A DNA stretch of 64,000 nt, taken from contig CAJPJR010000006.1 of NCBI GenBank assembly GCA_905369775.1, positions 1 to 64,000 of the forward strand, written 5' to 3'. The number at the start of each line of letters is the position of its first letter. The stretch's first letter is position 1. The DNA is from Prevotellaceae bacterium UBA1746. GTDB taxonomy: Bacteria > Bacteroidota > Bacteroidia > Bacteroidales > Bacteroidaceae. This document shows positions 57,390 through 64,000 of this stretch, one piece after another. Under the pieces are notes generated by a model. The model saw only the letters and a program-made list of their open reading frames with translations, did no database searches and was not told the origin of the DNA. The translations under genes and the position numbers were made by a program.

Positions 57390-58631
57390 ATGTCTAAACA
57401 CAATTCACAAGAAGAGCATTGCGCCTTTTGCGGACGTCCCGCGTCACAAGTCGACATGCTCATACACGGCACAGACGCCTGCATCTGCAGTGACTGCGCC
57501 GAAAGAGCCAAAGAAATCGTGGACACGAGTCTGCGCTCCGCAAGAGCACAGAGCGTGGAAGCCGATTTCGGCGAGCTTCCCAAGCCCAAAGATATCAAAG
57601 CCTACCTCGACCAGTACATTATTGGACAGGACGATGCAAAGAAATACCTGTCTGTGGCGGTCTACAATCACTACAAGCGCTTGCTCAGTCAGCAAGACGA
57701 GGCGGCCGACGACAATGTGGAGATTGAAAAGAGCAACATTGTCATGGTCGGCTCGACCGGTACGGGCAAAACCCTCCTGGCGCGCACCATTGCCAAACTG
57801 CTGAAGGTACCTTTCACCATCGTCGACGCCACCGTCTTCACGCAAGCCGGTTATGTCGGTGAAGATGTGGAGAGCATTCTCAGTCGTTTGCTCCAAGTTG
57901 CCGACTACGATGTGGCGAGAGCCGAGCGAGGTATTGTCTTCATTGACGAGATAGACAAGATAGCACGCAAGGGAGACAACCCCTCGATCACGCGAGATGT
58001 CAGTGGTGAAGGCGTACAGCAGAGCATGCTCAAGCTGCTCGAAGGCTCCATCGTCAACGTGCCCCCCAAGGGTGGGCGCAAACACCCCGATCAAGACTAC
58101 ATTCAGGTCGACACGCACAACATTCTCTTCATTTGCGGAGGAGCATTCGACGGAATCGAAAAGAAAATCGCGCAGCGACTCAACACCCACACCGTGGGTT
58201 ACGATTCGGTGCAGAACAAGCAGAAAATCGATACCTCCGATCTCATGCAGTATGTCGAGCCGCAAGACCTCAAATCCTTCGGGCTGATCCCCGAAATCAT
58301 CGGCCGCCTGCCGGTGCTCACCTATTTGAATCCGCTCGATCGGAAAGCCTTGCGCAATATTCTCACCGAACCGAAGAATTCCATCACGAAGCAGTACATC
58401 AAACTCTTCGCCCTCGATGGAATCAAATTGACCTTCGAACCCGAAGTCCTCGACTACGTGGTGGACAAGGCGGTGGAATACAAACTTGGTGCCCGCGGTT
58501 TGCGTTCGATTGTGGAGTCGATCATGACAGAAGCCATGTTCGAAGCACCCTCCGACAACCCCAAAGAATTTACCGTGACCGTAGACTACGCGCGCAAGCA
58601 GTTTGAGAAGACCGACCGGCTGCATCATTGA
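57390..58631 (+). CDS. clpX: ATP-dependent Clp protease ATP-binding subunit ClpX
   Basis: The 413-residue AAA+ unfoldase has an N-terminal zinc finger (CAFCGRPAS and CICSDCAER), Walker A in MVGSTGTGKTLLART, the pore loop GYVGEDVES, Walker B IVFIDEIDKIA and sensor 2 in GARGLRSIVE. The ClpP-binding loop is expected near residues 265-275, but the IGF form is not obvious. It delivers tagged proteins to ClpP, encoded 41 bases upstream. Confidence 0.96.
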   Translation: MSKHNSQEEHCAFCGRPASQVDMLIHGTDACICSDCAERAKEIVDTSLRSARAQSVEADFGELPKPKDIKAYLDQYIIGQDDAKKYLSVAVYNHYKRLLSQQDEAADDNVEIEKSNIVMVGSTGTGKTLLARTIAKLLKVPFTIVDATVFTQAGYVGEDVESILSRLLQVADYDVARAERGIVFIDEIDKIARKGDNPSITRDVSGEGVQQSMLKLLEGSIVNVPPKGGRKHPDQDYIQVDTHNILFICGGAFDGIEKKIAQRLNTHTVGYDSVQNKQKIDTSDLMQYVEPQDLKSFGLIPEIIGRLPVLTYLNPLDRKALRNILTEPKNSITKQYIKLFALDGIKLTFEPEVLDYVVDKAVEYKLGARGLRSIVESIMTEAMFEAPSDNPKEFTVTVDYARKQFEKTDRLHH

Positions 58632-58754
58632 TCCCCCTCCCTCCGAATCTCAGAAAGAATCGGGAGTGCCGCTCCGAGGCGCGCGGTCTCAGCGACCCAC
58701 CGCTGCGTACCGACGTCGAGCCTCGTGCAGTCGTTCGCAACGACGCTATTTACG

Positions 58755-58795
58755 AAAAGCCCCATGGCCGATATTTTCGGTCATGGGGCTTTTTT
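58755..58795 (+). terminator. Intrinsic terminator of the tig-clpPX cluster
   Basis: Arms AAAAGCCCCATGGCC and GGTCATGGGGCTTTT form a 14-bp stem followed by TT and a T-run, about 125 bases after the clpX stop. Confidence 0.85.
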
Positions 58796-58979
58796 GTTTC
58801 GAAAGTTCCCCGTTTGGGGCAAATTTCGCGGGGTAAATGCGCAAAAGCCCCGCGTTTTGTCGGGGTTCTCCCGCGACGAAATGCTTCCACACACGAACGA
58901 AAACGACAACAGAGTGGGGGAGAAGAGGAGAAAAACCTTTTTCGGCGCGCTTCATGCCGTCGAGCCGTCAAAAAATGAG

Positions 58980-58987
58980 TACCTTTG
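58980..58987 (+). promoter_or_regulatory. -7 element TACCTTTG upstream of the 5'-nucleotidase gene
   Basis: Exact TAnnTTTG match 60 bases before the ATG at 59047; no clear -33 element. Confidence 0.5.
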
Positions 58988-59046
58988 CCCAATACAAGCC
59001 GTGGGCGGTGCATTTTCCGCTTTGCGTAGTTTAATCTTCGACCATA

Positions 59047-60663
59047 ATGAAACACTCTCTTCTGGCCGGTGCGCTGTTGTGCGCCGCTTTCGTCTCCACC
59101 GTTCCCTCGCTCCGTGCGGCCGACCGCAACACGGTCACTGTTGCCGTCATTTCACTCAACGATTTCCACGCAGGACTCCTGCCCAATCCCGCACAGAACG
59201 TCCCCGGAGCCGCATGGGTAGTGCAAACACTCGATTCGCTCAAGAGCGTCTACCCCTACAACGTCACCGTTTCGGCAGGCGACAATTTCGGCGGAAGCTT
59301 TTTCTACAACGCCACGCGCAAAACGAGTCTCATGCCCCAGATGTTCAAAGACATGGGCATACGAGTGAGCGTGCTCGGCAACCATGAATTTGACGAAGGA
59401 CAGGAAGTGTTGGCCAAAAAGTGGAACGACGTGGAGGACAAACCCCGTTCGTGGGAAGTGACCTACGTGGGAGCCAACGTGCGCGAGGCCGCCACCGGCC
59501 GACAGCCCGACTATGTGCAGCCGTGGGCCGTGGTGCCGGTGCGCATCAACGACCACCGAACGGTGAATGTGGCCTTCGTGGGCCTCAGTACCAGCAACAC
59601 CCCTTGGCAAACGTCGGCGCGTCGTGTGGCCGGTTTGACATTCGATGGAAATTACACCGGCGTGCTCGACTCGCTGCGGCATTTGCCCAATTATAAGGAA
59701 GTGGCCGACGCCCCCGTGCGATTGATCCTCTGCCACATCGGAACGGAAATGAAAGACGGACGTGCCGTGTGGGAAGACCGCGACGAAGAGAACCTCAAGA
59801 CGATGGACAATCCGGACTTTTGCGGAGTGCTTTCCGGACATACGCACTTGGCCGTGATCGGACAAACCAACAGTAAACGCCCCGTGCCGGTTGTGCAGGG
59901 ATTGTGGCACGGCATTTACGTTTCGATGCTCAAATGCGAGGTCGACACGTTGACCAATCAAGTGGTGAAAGTCACCCCCGAACTGGTGCGCGTCAACCCC
60001 AAAGCGAAATTAGACTACAAGGCGGCTCGTTTGCAAGCACAAATCGAAGAGCAATACCACACGACCTTGTTCCGAGGCATCCCGCTCAGCCGCAAACTCA
60101 CCGAGGCAGACCAGGCCATTGAGCACGATCGGCGCATCGCACGCCGCCAGAGCCCCATCGGTCGCCTGGTGTGCGAAAGCTATGCGGCGGCCTATCGCAG
60201 AGATCAGCATTTGCCCGACGACGCCCTCGTGGTGGGCGTAAGCCATTTTGGCAGCATCCGCTCGGGATTCCCGAAGGGCGACATCACAGTGCTCAATGTG
60301 GGCGAGGTGCTCCCCTTTGCCAATAAACTCAATGCCTATCGTTACACCGGACGCGAGTTGCTCGATTTGATGAACTTCGGCTACACGGAGTGCAAACTGG
60401 GCTTTGTGCAGACCTCCGGCGTGATTCCCGTGCTCGACAAGCGCGGTCGGGTGACTTCCATCTCTTTGCAGCTGCCCACAGGCCGTGTCGTGCCCATTCG
60501 CCCCAATACGAAATTGGTGCTTGTGGCCGATGACTACATGACCACAGGGGGCGACGGCTATCCGGTCAAACTCTTTCCCAAGGCCGACGAACTGCCGCAC
60601 CACATGCCTACGTCTACCGATTCTTTCATCGCCTATTTGCGTACGCTCAAGAAGATCGGTTGA
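59047..60663 (+). CDS. Secreted 5'-nucleotidase / UshA-like metallophosphatase
   Basis: The 538-residue protein has a signal peptide (LLAGALLCAAFVSTVPSLRA). The metallophosphoesterase domain has ISLNDFHAGLLP (Asp, His), SAGDNFGGS (Asp), VSVLGNHEFDEG (Asn, His), ILCHIGTEM and LSGHTHLAV (His). The C-terminal 5'-nucleotidase domain (from about 355) has VSHFGSIRSGFPKGDIT and LVLVADDYMTTGGDGY, the nucleotide-stacking region. It likely dephosphorylates extracytoplasmic nucleotides or sugar nucleotides. It is followed 46 bases later by an outer-membrane protein gene. Confidence 0.92.
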   Translation: MKHSLLAGALLCAAFVSTVPSLRAADRNTVTVAVISLNDFHAGLLPNPAQNVPGAAWVVQTLDSLKSVYPYNVTVSAGDNFGGSFFYNATRKTSLMPQMFKDMGIRVSVLGNHEFDEGQEVLAKKWNDVEDKPRSWEVTYVGANVREAATGRQPDYVQPWAVVPVRINDHRTVNVAFVGLSTSNTPWQTSARRVAGLTFDGNYTGVLDSLRHLPNYKEVADAPVRLILCHIGTEMKDGRAVWEDRDEENLKTMDNPDFCGVLSGHTHLAVIGQTNSKRPVPVVQGLWHGIYVSMLKCEVDTLTNQVVKVTPELVRVNPKAKLDYKAARLQAQIEEQYHTTLFRGIPLSRKLTEADQAIEHDRRIARRQSPIGRLVCESYAAAYRRDQHLPDDALVVGVSHFGSIRSGFPKGDITVLNVGEVLPFANKLNAYRYTGRELLDLMNFGYTECKLGFVQTSGVIPVLDKRGRVTSISLQLPTGRVVPIRPNTKLVLVADDYMTTGGDGYPVKLFPKADELPHHMPTSTDSFIAYLRTLKKIG

Positions 60664-60709
60664 CCGGAAGGGGGCTGCAACGGCCCCTCTGCTTACGACT
60701 AACTGAACG

Positions 60710-62086
60710 ATGCTCCGATTTTTCTGTTTTTCCCTCTTTTGTCTGCTCGCCTTTCCCTCGCTCTCCGCGCGTGGGAAGGGCGAGCCCTGCTTTTTGCCGG
60801 AAGCGAATGGGGCAGCGGCCGACACGGTGGGGGACGTACAACGGTGGAATTTGCAAGGGAGTATTCCACGAGCCAGTGATATCGCGGTGCGCTATGTGCC
60901 CGACACGCTGCGCATTGGCGAAGAACGGCGAGGAGCCGAAGCGTGGTGGAACGTGAACTTCTCTTCTTACGGTCTGATTCCGCGGTGGAAAAAGAGGAAA
61001 GAAGAGCGCTGGCGCAACATTCCCGAAGATTGTCGCATCGTGTGGCGCCGGCACCGCGAACATTTTGTGTGGGATCTGCTCAATGACGTGAGCACCTTGT
61101 TCAATACGGTCGACACAACCTATGTGCAGCGAAATCGTTACGCGGGGCAGGTACAATTATATAATACACATTTCTTGCAACTGATCCGGTTGCAAGGCAC
61201 TGACGCCGAAGGAAAATCTCAGGCGTTGACGTTCTCGCCGGCGCACACCGTAAAAATCGGCCCCTACATCTCGTGGCATGGCCTCACACTCGGCTATTCG
61301 TTTGGCGTAGTGCCCGATCACTACGGTAGCCATTCGTCGGAGTGGACGGTAGCGGCCTATAATTCGAAGGTGGGATTCGATTTCAGCTACGTGTCGAGCA
61401 AGGGGAATTTCAACCTCCTGAGTGTCTCGGGGATTGAAGGCGTGGACAATGCGCAAATTCGCAATGTTCGTTTCCAAGCCATGCACACGCACACACTCGC
61501 AGTCAATGCTTATTACGTCTTCAACTATCGCCATTTCTCCTATCCCGCCGCTTTTTCGCTGAGCACAGTGCAATTGCGCAGCGCAGGTTCCTGGCTCTTG
61601 GGCGCACGCTACGACAACCAGGCCCTACACTTCGATGCGCAGAAGACCGAAGCGTTTTTCAAAACGATTTCACCGCAGGCACAGCTGAACGAGGCGCTGC
61701 GCATCGATAAAATCAAATATCGACAGTTCGCCGTCTCGCTCGGCTATGCCTATAATTGGGTACCTTGGCGCGGATGGTTGCTTTGTGCCAGTGCGGCTCC
61801 GGCGCTGGGCTACAAATATCAACGCGGAGAAACTTTCTCGACGCAAACGTTGCGCCGCAACATCGAGAACTTTCAGTTCGATTGCATCTTCCGGCTGGGG
61901 CTGGTGCGCACCAATGGCATCTATTACGCGGGACTTTCCACTGTAAGCTACCTGTACGATTACCGACTGGACAATTTCAGGCTGCTCAACTCCATTCATT
62001 ACATTCAACTTTATGTGGGTTTCAATTTCAGTCGCTTACCTTTGTTCCGCGGCGAGAAGAGGGGAGCCGCAAACACGCTATATTGA
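60710..62086 (+). CDS. DUF4421-family outer-membrane-type protein
   Basis: The 458-residue protein has a signal peptide (FFCFSLFCLLAFPSLSA) and a body with many alternating amphipathic strands. Typical segments are VKIGPYISWHGLTLGYSFGV, FDFSYVSSKGNFNLLSVSGIEG, AVNAYYVFNYRHFSYPAAF and the terminal IHYIQLYVGFNFSRLPLF, ending near an aromatic residue as beta-barrels do. It matches my memory of the DUF4421 family in Bacteroidota. Function unknown. Its start lies 46 bases after the nucleotidase stop. Confidence 0.8.
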   Translation: MLRFFCFSLFCLLAFPSLSARGKGEPCFLPEANGAAADTVGDVQRWNLQGSIPRASDIAVRYVPDTLRIGEERRGAEAWWNVNFSSYGLIPRWKKRKEERWRNIPEDCRIVWRRHREHFVWDLLNDVSTLFNTVDTTYVQRNRYAGQVQLYNTHFLQLIRLQGTDAEGKSQALTFSPAHTVKIGPYISWHGLTLGYSFGVVPDHYGSHSSEWTVAAYNSKVGFDFSYVSSKGNFNLLSVSGIEGVDNAQIRNVRFQAMHTHTLAVNAYYVFNYRHFSYPAAFSLSTVQLRSAGSWLLGARYDNQALHFDAQKTEAFFKTISPQAQLNEALRIDKIKYRQFAVSLGYAYNWVPWRGWLLCASAAPALGYKYQRGETFSTQTLRRNIENFQFDCIFRLGLVRTNGIYYAGLSTVSYLYDYRLDNFRLLNSIHYIQLYVGFNFSRLPLFRGEKRGAANTLY

Positions 62087-62160
62087 CACTGCTCCCTCCA
62101 TGCTCGGTGGGTGTCAGATAGAAGGTTGCCCGAAAAAAATACAAGTTCCTACGCAAAACG

Positions 62161-62191
62161 TTTGGCAACTCGCATTTTATTCCTAAATTTG
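62161..62191 (+). promoter_or_regulatory. Strong promoter: TTTG (62161-62164), 19-bp spacer, TAAATTTG (62184-62191)
   Basis: Both boxes are perfect. The leader to the ATG at 62375 is about 177 bases long, as often seen for abundant surface proteins. Confidence 0.75.
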
Positions 62192-62374
62192 CAGCGTCAG
62201 TGAAGGAGTGGAATATATCCTCACGAACCGCAACCGCGACGCGTTAGTCGCACGAAAAGAACTCTCAGTGCCCGTTCCAATTCTCGAAAGGTCGGTGTGT
62301 TAGGTTGCATAACTTGATGAAAATCAACCAACGAGATACGGAAACAGCAAATTATAAACTCAATTCATAACCTA

Positions 62375-64000
62375 ATGAACAAGAAAATCATTAATGGCGC
62401 ATTGCTCGGTTTGCTCGTTGTGGCAGCCCCTGCTTGCTCTTTCGTGTCCTGCAAGGACTACGATGATGATTTTGCTGCCATTCGCAAAGAGATCGCTGCC
62501 GACAAGGCTGATCTCGTAACGGTCAAGAACGACCTGAATGGCCAAATCACCACCTTGAAGGGTCAGCTCGAAGAAGCCAACAAGAAGGCTGCAGCGATCG
62601 AAACCAAGCTCGCTGACTACGCTAAGAAGTCGGATCTCGATCCCTACGCTAAGAAGGCTGATCTCGATGCAACCAACGCAACGGTTCAAGCACAGGCTAC
62701 TCAGCTTCAGAACGCTCTCGCCAACATCGCAGCGCTCGAAACGAAAGTGACGAAGCTCGAAGAGGCTAAGGCTACGTTGCAGACGCTCATCGACGGCAAG
62801 GTTGACAAGAAGGAATTCAACGACACGGTTGCTGACATCCTTAGCAAGATCAAGGCTGTTCAGGGTAACGTGGATGCACTTGAAAAGGCTTGCAACGAAA
62901 AGGCTGAAAATCTCGTTAAGGCTGACAAGGCACTCAGCGATCGCATCGATGCGCAGAAAACTGCCATTGAGAAATTTGAAGAACGCCTTAAGGCTGTTGA
63001 GACGAAGAACTTCCTCAGCGCAGAGCAAATCGAAGCATTGAAGAAGATCGCTACGCTCGAACAAGGTGTTGCTGACAACAAGAAGGCTGCTGCTGACAAC
63101 AAGACTGCTATCGGCGAAAACAAGACCGCTATCGGCGAGAACAAGACGAAGATCACGAATCTTCAAACTGCTCTCGATCAGGTGAATGTTGATCTTGGAA
63201 AAGTAAAAGAAGAACTCGCTAAGCGTCCCACGAAGGAAGAAGTTGAGGCTCTCATCGATGCTAAGGTGAATCCCCTCAAGGACCAGATCGCCAAGATCAA
63301 TGAACGTCTGAACTTCCTTCAGTACAACCTCCTCGTTGGTCTCGAACTCATCCCCGATAGCTACTATCGTGGTATCGAAGCCATCGAAAGCAACCAGTTC
63401 AGCTACAACAAGTGGAATGTGAACAAGGTTGTGAACGGTGTTGTTGAATATCGGCAGGCTCCCTCGCAGGTAGGTGGCGCTCCCGTGCTCACCAGCCGTT
63501 ACGCTGAGGCTGTTTACCACCTCAACCCCGCAGGTGCGAAGATCGATACGGCTGCTGCTAACTTCACTTACCTCCCCATCGATCGCGCTTACCGCGGTAC
63601 GAACAGCGCTGCTGTGATCAAGGTGAAGAAGGCTACGGTTGAAAACGGTCTCCTTAAGCTCGTCTTGGATATCAAGGGCGCTACGAAGGATATCGATGTT
63701 AATAAGGAGGTAACCACCGCTGCTCTTCAGTACAAGGCTCCCGGTGAAACGCCTCGTATCATCACTTCGGCTTACGACGCGATTTACACGAACGAGTTCT
63801 CGAAGCTCCAACTCTTTGATCTCGACAAGCAGCTTGTTGCCGGTGTAAACAAGAACAGCACGACTTCCGGTTGGGATATCAACAACGAAGGCGATTCTTT
63901 GGCTATCGCTAAGAAGGTACGTACCAACGGTGTTCAGAAGGATGGTACGACCATCGCTATGGATCAGAACGCCGCTGAAGCTGTGAGCCGCCTCACGAAG
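62375..64000 (+). CDS. Large coiled-coil surface lipoprotein (5' part)
   Basis: The frame is open from ATG 62375 through the right edge, at least 542 residues. The signal MNKKIINGALLGLLVV leads to two possible lipid cysteines, in APAC and FVSC; the second, followed by KDYDDD, fits the charged export signal of surface lipoproteins in this phylum. About 300 residues of coiled coil follow (heptads such as QITTLKGQLEEANKKAAAIE, tandem DNKTAIGENKTAI and repeated YAKKxDLD). A globular part starts near NERLNFLQYNLLVGLELIPDSYY. Codon use is very narrow (AAG, CTC, GCT, ACG), pointing to very high expression. It resembles the long SCKDYDDD surface proteins of Prevotella-like species. It continues outside the window. 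Confidence 0.85.
   Translation, partial: MNKKIINGALLGLLVVAAPACSFVSCKDYDDDFAAIRKEIAADKADLVTVKNDLNGQITTLKGQLEEANKKAAAIETKLADYAKKSDLDPYAKKADLDATNATVQAQATQLQNALANIAALETKVTKLEEAKATLQTLIDGKVDKKEFNDTVADILSKIKAVQGNVDALEKACNEKAENLVKADKALSDRIDAQKTAIEKFEERLKAVETKNFLSAEQIEALKKIATLEQGVADNKKAAADNKTAIGENKTAIGENKTKITNLQTALDQVNVDLGKVKEELAKRPTKEEVEALIDAKVNPLKDQIAKINERLNFLQYNLLVGLELIPDSYYRGIEAIESNQFSYNKWNVNKVVNGVVEYRQAPSQVGGAPVLTSRYAEAVYHLNPAGAKIDTAAANFTYLPIDRAYRGTNSAAVIKVKKATVENGLLKLVLDIKGATKDIDVNKEVTTAALQYKAPGETPRIITSAYDAIYTNEFSKLQLFDLDKQLVAGVNKNSTTSGWDINNEGDSLAIAKKVRTNGVQKDGTTIAMDQNAAEAVSRLTK

Noticed and set aside
62372..63811. 479-codon minus-strand frame at the right end
   Set aside because: It is antisense to the codon-biased coiled-coil lipoprotein; regular AAG/CTC/GCT usage creates a long Leu/Ser/Val-rich shadow.

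Overview
The window is a 64 kb piece of a chromosome from a G+C-rich member of the Bacteroidota, most likely order Bacteroidales and probably Prevotella/Alloprevotella-like. The evidence is of three kinds. Many intergenic regions carry the Bacteroidota promoter form (TTTG, about 20 bp, TAnnTTTG) and there are few Shine-Dalgarno sites. Several families are characteristic of the group: a TonB receptor with a DUF4374 lipoprotein, DUF4421, the orphan HsdR-N nuclease beside holA, AMP nucleosidase, SemiSWEET and a coiled-coil SCKDYDDD lipoprotein. The housekeeping proteins (DnaX, ClpXP, trigger factor, GlnS, RecQ) also fit. I see no rRNA, tRNA, CRISPR array, prophage or transposase. Genus placement is inference.

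Layout. 1-5 kb: the tail of an unknown protein, a broken Cys/Met-metabolism PLP gene followed by an intact PatB/MalY-type C-S lyase, and a membrane protein with a small winged-helix regulator. 5.6-10.2 kb: a nitroreductase divergent from dnaX, then slyD and aroC. 10.2-10.7 kb: a 21-bp tandem array and a candidate small RNA. 10.9-19.9 kb (minus strand): exo/endonuclease-phosphatase, rlmH, a zinc-ribbon coiled-coil protein, a Nif3-like protein, an acquired mini zinc-ribbon membrane gene inside a local duplication, and two GH27 alpha-galactosidases. 20.7-27.3 kb: AMP nucleosidase and holA, a long A+T-rich gene-free stretch, then a HTH regulator, orphan HsdR-N nuclease, SemiSWEET, FKBP and YetF-like genes. 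27.4-29.8 kb: a trp attenuator with a leader peptide holding two adjacent Trp codons, a second tandem array, trpB and trpG. 30-39 kb: phosphatases, a DNA glycosylase, hydrolase, NlpE-like lipoprotein, LOG protein, mutY, GNAT, and a peroxidase with an OhrR-type regulator. 39-47 kb: recQ, glnS, a TPR protein and a GH20 hexosaminidase. 47-51 kb: an outer-membrane uptake pair (TonB receptor plus DUF4374 lipoprotein, XusAB-like). 51-58.6 kb: a frameshifted lipoprotein, agmatine-to-putrescine genes aguB/aguA, fmt, and the cluster tig-clpP-clpX. 59-64 kb: a 5'-nucleotidase, a DUF4421 protein and the start of a large surface lipoprotein.

The most notable non-gene structures are: (1) a classical ribosome-mediated trp attenuator whose four segments can all be located; (2) a family of three intergenic elements (about 823-1062, 5181-5503, 20101-20430) with GTGAAGG-containing inverted ends, a central GGTGAAG/CTTCACC hairpin and terminal GCGCGC palindromes; (3) a 117-bp direct repeat carrying the nif3 promoter and its first codons, flanking an A+T-rich insert with a 59-aa zinc-ribbon gene; (4) a promoter-to-terminator unit of about 100 nt without a reading frame; (5) two unrelated arrays of degenerate repeats of about 21 bp, one just after aroC and one just before trpB.
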